Shown here: positions 53,613-64,000 of the stretch, piece after piece
How positions within the stretch are numbered: position 1 is the first letter of the stretch
Layout of the letters: every line of letters starts with the position of its first letter
DNA from: Acidimicrobiales bacterium
GTDB lineage: Bacteria > Actinomycetota > Acidimicrobiia > Acidimicrobiales > SHLQ01
Assembly (NCBI GenBank): GCA_020629635.1
Contig: JAHDCX010000014.1
Location: 1-64,000, forward strand
Direction of reading: 5' to 3'
DNA length: 64,000 bases
Notes under the pieces: generated by a model
Database searches by the model: none
Told to the model about the DNA's origin: nothing
What the model saw: only the letters and a program-made list of their open reading frames with translations
Made by a program: the position numbers and the translations under genes

Positions 53613-53942
53613 GTGAGTAGACCCACCGACACCGAGCTGAACACCGGCGTCCGCGACGCCATGTGGCGTGGCCACGGCGGATGGGAGATGACGCTCATGC
53701 CGGTGTTGTTCGGATTCTTCGGCTGGGTCATCGACGGCTGGCTCGGCACCACGCCGATCTTCACCGTCGCCCTCGTGATCGTCGGCTTCGCCGGATCGGT
53801 CGCCAACCAGTACTACCAATTCAAGTACCGCATGGCGCAGGCCACCGAGGAGCGTCTCGCAAACCGGGCCGCGCACGAAGCCCCCACGCTGCTCGCCACG
53901 AAGAAGACCTTCGCCGCCGACGGTTTCGAGGCTCGGTCATGA
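53613..53942 (+). CDS. AtpZ/AtpI-like accessory membrane protein of the ATP synthase
   Basis: The 109-residue protein has two hydrophobic helices (MPVLFGFFGWVIDGWLG and FTVALVIVGFAGSVANQYY) with a short turn, the build of AtpZ-type proteins at the head of atp operons, which help assembly or ion supply. GTG at 53613 is the start; the frame upstream is not protein-like. The stop overlaps the atpI-like start by the ATGA pattern. Confidence 0.75.
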   Translation: MSRPTDTELNTGVRDAMWRGHGGWEMTLMPVLFGFFGWVIDGWLGTTPIFTVALVIVGFAGSVANQYYQFKYRMAQATEERLANRAAHEAPTLLATKKTFAADGFEARS

Positions 53943-54439
53943 CGGCCGACAACCCGCTCACCCAGCGCCTCGAGGGGCCGGCCCCCGTCATGGAGGTCGC
54001 CAAGGACCTCGTTCGACGGACCGCGCTACTTGCGCCGGTGGCCATCGCCGTCGGCGCACTGATCTGGCAGACCCCCGGCGCCGCCTCGGTCGCCTATGGC
54101 ATCGCCATCGTCATGGCCAACTTCATGCTCGCCGCTGCCATGCTCGCTTGGGCTGGACGCATTTCGTTCGCCGCGATGGGTGCCGCCGCCATGTTCGGCT
54201 TCTTGATCCGACTCGGCCTCATCTTCCTCGCTGTCCTCATCGTCAAGGACCAGCCCTGGATCGAGATGCTGCCCCTGGGCCTCACCCTGATCATCTCGCA
54301 TCTCGGGATCCTCTTCTGGGAGATGCGCTACATCTCCGCAACGCTCGCACACCCAGGGCTCAAGCCGAGCCCGAAGCTTCCCATTCACCAGTCCGCGTCC
54401 GACTCGCCCGTCGAGAACGAACCACAAGGAGCAGCCTGA
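53939..54439 (+). CDS. atpI: ATP synthase protein I-like (AtpI)
   Basis: The 166-residue protein has four hydrophobic helices after a short soluble N-terminus and a Pro/Ser/His tail. AtpI helps the c-ring assemble in other bacteria. The position directly before atpB and the membrane pattern support the call; sequence conservation in this family is low. The stop is two bases before the atpB start. Confidence 0.78.
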   Translation: MTADNPLTQRLEGPAPVMEVAKDLVRRTALLAPVAIAVGALIWQTPGAASVAYGIAIVMANFMLAAAMLAWAGRISFAAMGAAAMFGFLIRLGLIFLAVLIVKDQPWIEMLPLGLTLIISHLGILFWEMRYISATLAHPGLKPSPKLPIHQSASDSPVENEPQGAA

Positions 54440-54441
54440 CC

Positions 54442-55218
54442 ATGCTCGTCATCGCCGCAGAAGAAAGCAGTGGGGGACTTCCGTTCCCCTCGCTCTCCAA
54501 CCTGATCGAGTGGCCGAATCTGATCGACTCGATCGGACTCAACAAGATCGGCATCATCCACCTGCTGTCGGTCATCATCCCGGCCATCGTCTTCTTCCTC
54601 GCCGGTCAGCAGAAGGGCCTCGTCCCAACGGGTATCCGGACGGTCGCTGAGGGCGTCATCGAGTTCGTCGAGAAGCAGATCATCCTTCCGGCGATCGGTC
54701 CCGACGGCCTCAAATACCTGCCGTTGCTGCTGTCGTTCTTCCTCTTCGTGTTCTTCGGCAACATCACCGAGGTCATTCCGTTCTTCCAGATGCCCGCCAA
54801 CGCCCGCATGGCCGGCCCGCTCGTGATCGCCCTCGTCGCATGGGGCATGTTCATCGCCGTCGGCGTCAAGCACCAGGGCATCGGCTACTTCAAAGAGGTC
54901 GCCTTCCCCCCCGGCGTTCCGAAGGCACTCCTGCCGCTCGTGGCCTTCATCGAGCTGCTCTCGACCTTCATTCTCCGGCCCTTCAGCCACGCCGTCCGTC
55001 TGTTTGCCAACATGCTGGCTGGGCACATCCTTCTCGTGACCTTCGCCGTGCTCTGCATCGGCGTTGCCAGCGGGATTCTCTACATCCTCGAGCTCGTGAC
55101 CTTCCCCGGTCTCGTGCTCTTCACCGCCTTCGAGATGTTCGTCTCGGTCATCCAGGCGTTCGTGTTCACCATTCTCGCCGCCGTGTACATCGGTGGTGCA
55201 CTGCACCCCTCGCACTGA
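54442..55218 (+). CDS. atpB: ATP synthase Fo subunit a
   Basis: Subunit a forms the two proton half-channels beside the c-ring. The 258-residue protein has five to six membrane helices. The essential arginine is in the block STFILRPFSHAVRLFANMLAGH (second Arg, in HAVRLFANM). The Glu/Gln pattern of the last helix (FEMFVSVIQAFVFTILAAVYI) is typical. A ribosome site AAGGAG at 54426-54431 precedes the ATG. Confidence 0.95.
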   Translation: MLVIAAEESSGGLPFPSLSNLIEWPNLIDSIGLNKIGIIHLLSVIIPAIVFFLAGQQKGLVPTGIRTVAEGVIEFVEKQIILPAIGPDGLKYLPLLLSFFLFVFFGNITEVIPFFQMPANARMAGPLVIALVAWGMFIAVGVKHQGIGYFKEVAFPPGVPKALLPLVAFIELLSTFILRPFSHAVRLFANMLAGHILLVTFAVLCIGVASGILYILELVTFPGLVLFTAFEMFVSVIQAFVFTILAAVYIGGALHPSH

Positions 55219-55557
<339 letters not shown>

Positions 55558-55602
55558 TCTCCCTCTCCAAAGAGAGAGATCGTCGAAACGAAGGAGGACG
55601 AC

Positions 55603-56187
55603 GTGACGATTGCGATCACCGTCGACGGTGAAGAGATTCTGATCCTCGCCGCCGACGAAGAATCAACCGAATCGGGCGAGGCCGCGGAAGAGGAAGTTCC
55701 GAATCCCGTCATCCCCGAGCCTGCCGAGGTCGTGTGGGCAGCCATCTCATTCTTCGCCCTGTGGGCGTTGATGAAGTTCGTGCTGCTCCCCCCGATCCTC
55801 GCCAAGCGAACCGAGCGCGAGGAAAAAGTTCTCGCCGACCGTGAGGCCGCCGACCGTGCGACTGCGGCACTCGGTGAGGTCCAAGGCGAATACGACGCAG
55901 CGCTCGCCGCCGCTCGTACCGAAGCCGACGGCATCATCGAAGCCGCCCGCAACGAAGCCGGCGACCATCGCAGCGGGGTCATGGCTGACGCCAACACCGA
56001 GATCGCCGGCATGCGTGCCGACGCCGCCTCGGGACTCGATGCATCTCGGACCGAAGCGATCGATTCGATGCGGGGCGACGTCGGCGACATCGCCGTCGCC
56101 GCAGCGTCGGCCGTGCTCGGTAAGAACCTCGATCGTGGTGCGCAACAGGGCGCCATCGACGATGCACTCTCTGGAGGTGACAGCTGA
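55603..56187 (+). CDS. atpF: ATP synthase Fo subunit b (first of two)
   Basis: Subunit b is the peripheral stalk. The 194-residue protein has an unusually acidic N-terminal extension of about 42 residues (DEESTESGEAAEEE) before the membrane helix VWAAISFFALWALMKFVLLPPILA, then the long stalk helix with REEKVLADREAADRATAALG. The GTG start follows AAGGAGG at 55591-55597. It overlaps the second b gene by one base (TGATG). Confidence 0.9.
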   Translation: MTIAITVDGEEILILAADEESTESGEAAEEEVPNPVIPEPAEVVWAAISFFALWALMKFVLLPPILAKRTEREEKVLADREAADRATAALGEVQGEYDAALAAARTEADGIIEAARNEAGDHRSGVMADANTEIAGMRADAASGLDASRTEAIDSMRGDVGDIAVAAASAVLGKNLDRGAQQGAIDDALSGGDS

Positions 56188-56708
56188 TGCACTTCATCGC
56201 TGCAGAGGGACCAAACGGCGTTTGGCTCCCATCCGACATCAAGGAATTCTGGTGGAGCACCTCGGCCTTCCTGGTTGTCGTTGCGCTCCTCGCCTGGAAG
56301 GTCCTGCCGTTGGTCAAAGACGCCATGGCTGCCCGATCCGATCGGATTCGTGACGAGCTCGATGGCGCCGCCAAGGCCAAGACCGACGCCGAAGCCGAGC
56401 TCGCGGCGCTGAAGTCGAAGCTCGGCGATGCCGACGCCGAGTCCGCACGGATCATCAGCGACGCCAAGTCACAGGCCGAGACGGTGAAGTCCGACCTCAT
56501 GGCCCGCGCCGACGCCGATGCGGTGGACGCCAAGGACAAGGCGGGTGTCGAAATCGCTGCCTCCAAGGGGCAGGCGACCGCAGACATCCAAGCCGCTGTC
56601 GCCAGCCAGGCATCGGTCGCCGCCGAAGCGGTTGTCAACGCCAACCTCGACGACGCCACCCACGCCGATCTCATCGATCGCTACATCGAGCAGGTGAACG
56701 CCTCATGA
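56187..56708 (+). CDS. ATP synthase Fo subunit b (second, b'-like)
   Basis: The 173-residue protein has a short N-terminus, the membrane helix FWWSTSAFLVVVALLAWKVLPLVK and a stalk helix rich in Ala, Asp and Lys. It differs from the first b, so the stalk is likely a heterodimer as in photosynthetic bacteria. Its stop overlaps atpH as ATGA. In mycobacteria one of the two b-type genes is fused to delta, so this layout resembles the unfused form. Confidence 0.88.
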   Translation: MHFIAAEGPNGVWLPSDIKEFWWSTSAFLVVVALLAWKVLPLVKDAMAARSDRIRDELDGAAKAKTDAEAELAALKSKLGDADAESARIISDAKSQAETVKSDLMARADADAVDAKDKAGVEIAASKGQATADIQAAVASQASVAAEAVVNANLDDATHADLIDRYIEQVNAS

Positions 56709-57229
56709 GCCGTGCACAGAGCTACGCAGAAGCCGTTCTGGCGATTGGCCGAGCCGAAGGAGATGTGGGTTCGGTCGAATCCGACGTGCACGCCTTCGCC
56801 AACGCGGTCTCCGGCAACACGTCGTTGCAGGACACGCTCAACGATTCGGCCATTCCCGCCGCCAACCGCATGCAGGTCGTCGAAGACCTCCTGGCCGGCA
56901 AGGCCGGCAAGGCCTCGACCGCGGCGATCTCAATGATCGTCGGCGCTGGTCGAGCGGGCGACCTCCCCGAGATCGCTCGTTCGCTGTCGGGCATGATCGC
57001 CGGCGAACGTGGCGCCTCGTACGCCGAAGTGCGTTCGGCCGTGCCGCTCAGCGACGACCAGATCAGCCGCCTCGAAGCGGCACTCACCAAGAAGACCGGG
57101 CGTGATGTCTCGGTGCGGGTGACCGTCGACGAAAGCGTCGTCGGTGGCCTCGTCACCCAGATCGACGACACCGTCATCGACGGATCCGTCCGTCGCCGCC
57201 TCAGCCAGATGCGCGAAACCCTCGCCTGA
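56705..57229 (+). CDS. atpH: ATP synthase F1 subunit delta
   Basis: Delta joins the peripheral stalk to the top of F1. The 174-residue protein has the N-terminal helical domain (SRAQSYAEAVLAIGRAEGDV) and the C-terminal part ending in VDESVVGGLVTQIDDTVIDGSVRRRLSQM, the most conserved block of the family. The start overlaps the second b gene by four bases. Confidence 0.93.
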   Translation: MSRAQSYAEAVLAIGRAEGDVGSVESDVHAFANAVSGNTSLQDTLNDSAIPAANRMQVVEDLLAGKAGKASTAAISMIVGAGRAGDLPEIARSLSGMIAGERGASYAEVRSAVPLSDDQISRLEAALTKKTGRDVSVRVTVDESVVGGLVTQIDDTVIDGSVRRRLSQMRETLA

Positions 57230-57244
57230 TCCCAAGGAAGACCA

Positions 57245-58867
57245 ATGACTGATCTTTCCATCAACACCGCAGACATCGCCGCCGCGCTGAAGGCCAACAT
57301 CGAGGACTTCTCCGTCGACGTGTCAGCCACCCAGGTCGGCCGCGTGCTCGAGGTCGGCGACGGTATTGCCCGTGTGTCGGGCCTCCCCGAAGCCGCCGTG
57401 AACGAGATGCTCGAGTTCGAGAACGGGGCCATCGGCCTCGCGCTCAACCTCGACGAAGACTCGATCGGCGCCGTGATCCTCGGTACGACCGACGGCATCG
57501 AAGAGGGCCAGCCGGTCCGTTCGACCGGCGACATCTTGTCCGTGCCGGTCGGTGACGGCGTGCTCGGCCGTGTCGTCAACTCGCTCGGTCAGCCCATCGA
57601 CGGCAAGGGTCCCCTCACCGGCACCCAGCCCCGCCGCATGGAGATCCAGGCGCCGGGCATCATCGGCCGTCAGCCGGTGGATACCCCGATGCAGACCGGC
57701 ATCAAGTCGATCGACTCGCTGATCCCGATCGGCCGTGGCCAGCGAGAGCTGATCATCGGCGACCGCAAGACCGGCAAGACCACGATCGGCATCGACACCA
57801 TCCTGAACCAGAAGGGTCTCGGGGTGCAGTGCATCTACGTGGCGGTCGGCCAGAAGGCCTCGACCGTCGCCCAGATCGTCGCCGAGCTCGAAGCGCAGGG
57901 CGCGATGGACTACACCGTCGTCGTCGTTGCGCCGGCATCGGATCCGGCGCCGTTCAAGTACATCGCCCCCTATGCCGGGTGCGCGATGGGCCAGCACTGG
58001 ATGGACAACGGCCAGCACGCCCTCGTGGTGTACGACGACCTGTCCAAGCAGGCCGAGGCGTACCGCCAGATGTCGCTGCTGCTTCGCCGCCCGCCGGGCC
58101 GTGAGGCGTACCCCGGTGACGTGTTCTACCTGCATAGCCGCCTGCTCGAGCGTTCGGCCTACCTGTCCGAGGACATGGGTGGCGGTTCGCTGACCGCACT
58201 GCCGGTCATCGAGACCAAGGCCGGTGACGTGTCGGCGTACATCCCAACCAACGTGATCTCGATCACCGACGGCCAGATCTTCCTCCAGGACGATCTGTTC
58301 AAGTCCGGCACGCGTCCAGCTGTCGACGTGGGCATCTCGGTGTCCCGAGTCGGTTCGGCCGCACAGATCAAGGCGATGAAGACCGCCGTCGGCACGCTCA
58401 AGTCCGACCTGCAGCAGTTCCGTGAGCTCGAGGCGTTCGCCTCGTTCGGCTCGGACCTCGACGCCGTGTCGCAGGCCCAGCTCGATCGTGGCTACCGGCT
58501 CACCGAGCTGCTCAAGCAGGGCATCAGCTCGCCGATGCCCGTGCAGGAGCAGGTCGTCGTGCTGATGGCCGGTACCCGCGGCTACCTCGACAACGTTCCG
58601 GTCACCGACGTGGCCCGGTTCGAGTCGGAGTTGCTCGACCACTTCCGCACCCGCCACTCGGCCGTGCTCGACGACATCGTGTCGACGGGCAAGCTCGCCG
58701 ACGAAGAGGGCTTCGAGAAGATGATCGCCGACTTCGCCGCCGGTTTCGAAACGACCGACGGTTCTGGACCGGCCCCCGACGCGGGCGACCCGGGTGACGC
58801 CAGCTCCACCATGGTGGACGCCGACAACACCCTTCCCGAAGAGGAGATCACGGCCGACGAGGCCTGA
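57245..58867 (+). CDS. atpA: ATP synthase F1 subunit alpha
   Basis: Alpha is the regulatory nucleotide-binding subunit of F1. The 540-residue protein has Walker [10 protein letters not shown] near residues 175-183, the conserved [15 protein letters not shown], the [20 protein letters not shown] block and the DELSD-equivalent region. After the normal end (IADFAAGF) it has about 39 extra, acidic residues (tail with [10 protein letters not shown] and [11 protein letters not shown]). Mycobacterial AtpA also has a C-terminal extension that limits ATP hydrolysis; here the tail is acidic, so the effect is uncertain. Confidence 0.95.
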   Translation: MTDLSINTADIAAALKANIEDFSVDVSATQVGRVLEVGDGIARVSGLPEAAVNEMLEFENGAIGLALNLDEDSIGAVILGTTDGIEEGQPVRSTGDILSVPVGDGVLGRVVNSLGQPIDGKGPLTGTQPRRMEIQAPGIIGRQPVDTPMQTGIKSIDSLIPIGRGQRELIIGDRKTGKTTIGIDTILNQKGLGVQCIYVAVGQKASTVAQIVAELEAQGAMDYTVVVVAPASDPAPFKYIAPYAGCAMGQHWMDNGQHALVVYDDLSKQAEAYRQMSLLLRRPPGREAYPGDVFYLHSRLLERSAYLSEDMGGGSLTALPVIETKAGDVSAYIPTNVISITDGQIFLQDDLFKSGTRPAVDVGISVSRVGSAAQIKAMKTAVGTLKSDLQQFRELEAFASFGSDLDAVSQAQLDRGYRLTELLKQGISSPMPVQEQVVVLMAGTRGYLDNVPVTDVARFESELLDHFRTRHSAVLDDIVSTGKLADEEGFEKMIADFAAGFETTDGSGPAPDAGDPGDASSTMVDADNTLPEEEITADEA

Positions 58868-58897
58868 TCGCCCGAGTACCGAGGAATCGGGAGAGAG

Positions 58898-61304
<2,407 letters not shown>

Positions 61305-61305
<1 letters not shown>

Positions 61306-61700
61306 TGCAGGTCGAACTCGTCTCGCCGGAACGCATCACCTTCTCTGGTGAGGCCGACAAGGTGCTCGTCCGCACTGTCGGCGGCGGTGACATCGAGTTC
61401 CTCGCCGGGCACGTGCCCTTCATTGGCGTGCTCCAGGTGAGCGCCGCCAAGGTCGTCAACGGCGACTCCGCCGAGGTTTTCGCGATCCATCAGGGATTCG
61501 TGCAGATGTCGGGCGACAAGGTGACGATCCTCTCCGACGTGTCGGAGAACAAGGACGACATCGACGTCGCTCGGGCCACAACGGCCAAGTCGAACGCCGA
61601 AGCCGCCGTGGCGGCCGACGGCGAAGACGCCGAGGCCAAAGCCGCGCTGCGACGTGCCGAGATCCGTCTCGGCGTCGCCAGCGGCGACCTCCCCGCCTGA
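61305..61700 (+). CDS. atpC: ATP synthase F1 subunit epsilon
   Basis: Epsilon couples the shaft and c-ring and can block ATP hydrolysis. The 131-residue protein has the N-terminal beta-sandwich (MQVELVSPERITFSGEADKV, GGDIEFLAGHVPFIGVL) and a short C-terminal helix pair rich in Ala and Glu. It is the last gene of the operon; a hairpin follows. Confidence 0.92.
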
Positions 61701-61706
61701 TTCTGG

Positions 61707-61755
61707 CTTCTGTGGACCGCTCGCCCCGCAAAGCGGGGCTGAGCGTCCACAGAAG
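61707..61755. terminator. Hairpin between convergent atpC and DUF1707 genes
   Basis: CTTCTGTGGAC at 61707-61717 pairs with GTCCACAGAAG at 61745-61755, and GCCCCGC at 61723-61729 pairs with GCGGGGC at 61733-61739, closing an AAA loop; the part between has small bulges. It lies seven bases after the atpC stop and before the stop of the convergent gene, so it can end transcription from both sides. Confidence 0.75.
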
Positions 61756-61761
61756 ACGTTT

Positions 61762-62364
61762 CTAGGTGTCGAGCGAGCGTTGGCGCTTGCGACGTTCACG
61801 GCGCTTCGCGTGGCGGACCTCGATGCCGCCCATCGCTCCGTAGCCGCGGATACGGATATGCGGCTCGCCCGATCCGGGTGTCGTGGAATCATCAGCGCCG
61901 CCCATCAACATGAACCCGTTGAAGTCGATGGTCGCGCCCTCGGGAACGATGATCTCGGTACCACCCATGACGGTCCATGCGAGTACGTCGATGGCGCGAA
62001 CCTCGAGATCTCGACAATCGATTGTCTGGCCGCCCATGAGGGTCAGTGAGATCGTTCGGTCGCCGGGCTGCCAGCCACCGCTGACGGTGCCGCCGCTCAT
62101 CATCTGGAACAGCCAACGCCTCTGCTTCCGTACTGGCTCGGCCCGCATGGTCTCGACCGACCGCACCGAGGCGGAGGGGCGCGACACGGGAAGATCCGCC
62201 GTCAGCTCGGCGAGCTCCGACGGGAACTTTGCGACGAGCGCGAGCTCCGTGCGTTCCTCGAACTCGTCGAGGGTGATCCGACCCTCCCCGGATGCGGTCC
62301 GCAATCGTTCGACAACGGCATCGCGGTCAGCGTCGGAGACCCGGTGTTCGAATGCGTCGGCCAT
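61762..62364 (-). CDS. DUF1707 domain protein with LiaF-like C-terminus
   Basis: The 200-residue protein has an N-terminal DUF1707 (SHOCT-like) domain, RVSDADRDAVVERLRTASGEGRITLDEFEERTELAL, and a C-terminal beta-helix part with MGGQTIDCR, VMGGTEIIVPEG and LMGGADD, as in LiaF/DUF2154 domains. The end is basic (KRRERRKRQR). Family members are thought to sense or respond to envelope stress; the function is not settled. The start at 62364 gives the typical MADAFEHRVSDADR; the frame open to 63507 is antisense to the PLP enzyme. Confidence 0.83.
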   Translation of the reverse strand: MADAFEHRVSDADRDAVVERLRTASGEGRITLDEFEERTELALVAKFPSELAELTADLPVSRPSASVRSVETMRAEPVRKQRRWLFQMMSGGTVSGGWQPGDRTISLTLMGGQTIDCRDLEVRAIDVLAWTVMGGTEIIVPEGATIDFNGFMLMGGADDSTTPGSGEPHIRIRGYGAMGGIEVRHAKRRERRKRQRSLDT

Positions 62365-62409
62365 TGCAAACAACGTACCGCGTGCGGCCGGTGGTGTTGA
62401 CTGGTTGCC

Positions 62410-63774
62410 ATGCCCTCGACGTCCGAGTCCGAAGAAGCACTTCTCGCCGATGCTGCAGCCCGTGCTCTGCGGTACCGGCGCCGGCTGAGCGAACGAGCGG
62501 TGATGCCCGGACCGGCCGAACTCGATGCGGTCCGCGGCTTTGTCGAACGGCTCCCTGATGCCTCGTCGGACCCGATGGAGACGCTGGAACGTCTCGATGA
62601 GCTCGGCAGCCCGGGCACGGTGGCATCGACGGGCGGCCGGTACTTCGGCTTCGTGACCGGTTCGAGTTTTCCGGTGGCGACGGCTGCGTCGTGGCTCGGT
62701 TCTACGTGGGATCAGAACGCCGCGCTTGGCGTGATGTCGCCTGTGGCGTCGGTTCTCGATGCGGTTGTCGGCGCCTGGCTCGGCGATCTGCTCGGTCTGG
62801 GTGGCGCCCAGCACACCTTTGTGAGCGGGACGTCGGTGGCCAATGCGGTAGGTCTTTCTGCTGGACGGGATCGGCTGCTGGCCGACAGCGGCTGGAATTC
62901 GGTCGAGGACGGGTTGTTCGGGGCCCCTGAGCTGCGGGTCGTGGTCAGCGACGCTGCGCATGCAAGCGTCACGAAGGCGTTGGGCTTCGTGGGTCTGGGT
63001 CGTCGTCGCGCCACGCAGGTCGCCTCCGACCGTCAGGGCCGGCTTGATCCATCGCAGCTCCCGATCGCAGGCGAACCCACGCTTGTCGTCCTGCAGGCCG
63101 GCAACGTCAACTCGGGCTCGTTCGATCCCTTCGACGAGGTTGCCGATCACTTTGCGGGAACCCCTCATTGGATACACGTCGACGGCGCTTTCGGCCTCTG
63201 GGCCGCGGCGAATCCTGCGACGGCAAACCTGACCGCCGGCATGGAGCGCGCCCACTCGTGGGCGACCGACATGCACAAGTGGCTGAACGTGCCGTACGAC
63301 TCGGCGGCGGCCTTTGTTCGAGATGGCGAAGACCTTGCCCGCACCTTCATGCTGGGGGCCTCGTACCTGGGGGATTCGACTCGGCTCGAGCCGATGCATC
63401 GGGGACCACAGATGTCCCAGCGTGCCCGGGCCATCGAGACGTGGGCGGTATTGCGCACCCTCGGTCGGGAGGGGGTCGCAGCATTGGTCGAGGGCAGTTG
63501 CAGGCACGCACGGGCCATCGCATCGGCGCTCGAGGGTGCTGGCCTGACGATCTGCAACGAGGTGGTGTTGAATCAGGTTCTCGTCGCGGACACCGATGAC
63601 GCAGCCACGGAGGCGTTGATTCGGAACGTGGCTTCGCAGGGGACTGTCTGGGCTGGTGGATCGACCTGGCGAGGTCGAGCGGTGATGCGTGTGTCGGTCT
63701 CGTCGTATGCGACGACAGACGAGGACGCGCAGGCCTTCGTGGACGCCGTGGTCCGCGCTCGTTCAGATCACTGA
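62410..63774 (+). CDS. PLP-dependent group II decarboxylase family protein
   Basis: The 454-residue protein belongs to the group II decarboxylase/aromatic amino acid decarboxylase family. Seen are the opening helices, GGRYFGFVTGSSFP, the PLP loop FVSGTSVANAVGL, the ring-stacking His in SDAAHASVTKAL, the Asp in HVDGAFGLW and the PLP lysine in DMHKWLNVPYD. A C-terminal small domain follows (RVSVSSYATTDED). Substrate cannot be named; related actinobacterial proteins act on aromatic amino acids, glutamate or cysteine sulfinate. It is divergent from the DUF1707 gene across 45 bases. Confidence 0.85.
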   Translation: MPSTSESEEALLADAAARALRYRRRLSERAVMPGPAELDAVRGFVERLPDASSDPMETLERLDELGSPGTVASTGGRYFGFVTGSSFPVATAASWLGSTWDQNAALGVMSPVASVLDAVVGAWLGDLLGLGGAQHTFVSGTSVANAVGLSAGRDRLLADSGWNSVEDGLFGAPELRVVVSDAAHASVTKALGFVGLGRRRATQVASDRQGRLDPSQLPIAGEPTLVVLQAGNVNSGSFDPFDEVADHFAGTPHWIHVDGAFGLWAAANPATANLTAGMERAHSWATDMHKWLNVPYDSAAAFVRDGEDLARTFMLGASYLGDSTRLEPMHRGPQMSQRARAIETWAVLRTLGREGVAALVEGSCRHARAIASALEGAGLTICNEVVLNQVLVADTDDAATEALIRNVASQGTVWAGGSTWRGRAVMRVSVSSYATTDEDAQAFVDAVVRARSDH

Positions 63775-63861
63775 ACAAGTCCGGAACACGGCCGTCGGTT
63801 GGCATGGAGGCGGTTGGGCTGGGGATTTCCTTTCGTACCTACCCAATCGAAAGGACCCCCA

Positions 63862-64000
63862 ATGAACACTCGACTGCTCCGCCTCCTGGCGACGTTCTTT
63901 GCCCTCGGACTCGTTGCTGCCGCGTGCGGCAGCGACACCGACGTGGACTCGACCGAGACGCCTGACGCTCCTGCGGTCGTCGAAGACGATGCCATGGAGG
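63862..64000 (+). CDS. Start of a lipoprotein, cut by the window end
   Basis: The 46 codons present show a signal peptide MNTRLLRLLATFFALGLVA with lipobox AAAC at about residues 19-22, then a Asp/Thr/Glu-rich linker (GSDTDVDSTETPDAP). GAAAGGA lies 8-10 bases ahead of the ATG. The rest is outside the window, so no function can be given. Confidence 0.65.
   Translation, partial: MNTRLLRLLATFFALGLVAAACGSDTDVDSTETPDAPAVVEDDAME

Overview
The window is high-GC DNA with many GTG starts and tightly overlapping genes. It carries a WhiB regulator, the SCO1664 / DUF3090 / histidine-phosphatase trio found in actinobacteria, EtfBA, and the actinobacterial order argS-lysA-hom-thrC-rho-rpmE-prfA-prmC. Together these indicate an actinobacterium. 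The style of the set (CDP-sugar genes, CaiB-type CoA transferase, many small lipoproteins, large coiled-coil proteins) suggests the class Acidimicrobiia, an Ilumatobacter-like organism. That placement is inference; no rRNA gene is present.

Layout. 1-8.6 kb: a direct repeat, then DUF192, rsmI, whiB, a glycerophosphodiester phosphodiesterase, a lipid-kinase family protein, etfBA, the SCO1664/DUF3090/phosphatase operon, a family 5 uracil-DNA glycosylase and a small lipoprotein. 8.6-14.3 kb: two tandem, very long coiled-coil proteins and tRNA-Arg(CCG). 14.3-27.9 kb: argS, lysA, a PqqD-like/nucleotidyltransferase pair, a membrane Ser/Thr kinase, hom, thrC, rho, rpmE (type B), an unrecognised gene with a probable CTG start, prfA and prmC. 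The homoserine kinase gene thrB is not in the cluster.

28-48.9 kb is an accessory region. A CDP-sugar locus begins with rfbF at 28.0 kb and resumes at 46-48.9 kb with a SAF-type dehydrogenase, a cupin epimerase and rfbG. Between the two parts lie VapBC, a GGDEF-EAL protein, a possible LuxI-like acyltransferase, an RmlC-like epimerase, and a lipoprotein/adaptor/ABC exporter operon. From 39.4 to 46.0 kb there is IS-rich, partly decayed DNA with ISL3, IS30 and IS630 elements, a secreted trypsin-like protease with a small lipoprotein, a damaged VapB-MazF module and gene fragments.

49-64 kb returns to core genes: glyA, a SanA-like protein, a WecA/MraY-type glycosyl-phosphate transferase, a CoA transferase and a complete F1Fo ATP synthase operon with two different b subunits. 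It ends with a DUF1707 protein, a PLP decarboxylase-family enzyme and the start of a lipoprotein.

A palindromic element built on GGGGTCAAGTCTTTCCAA occurs intact after etfA, as a half copy that supplies the last codons of the SAF-type dehydrogenase, and as a short remnant after glyA. No CRISPR array or prophage was seen. No gene-free stretch exceeds about 300 bases; the largest is the 248-base divergent region between whiB and the phosphodiesterase gene.
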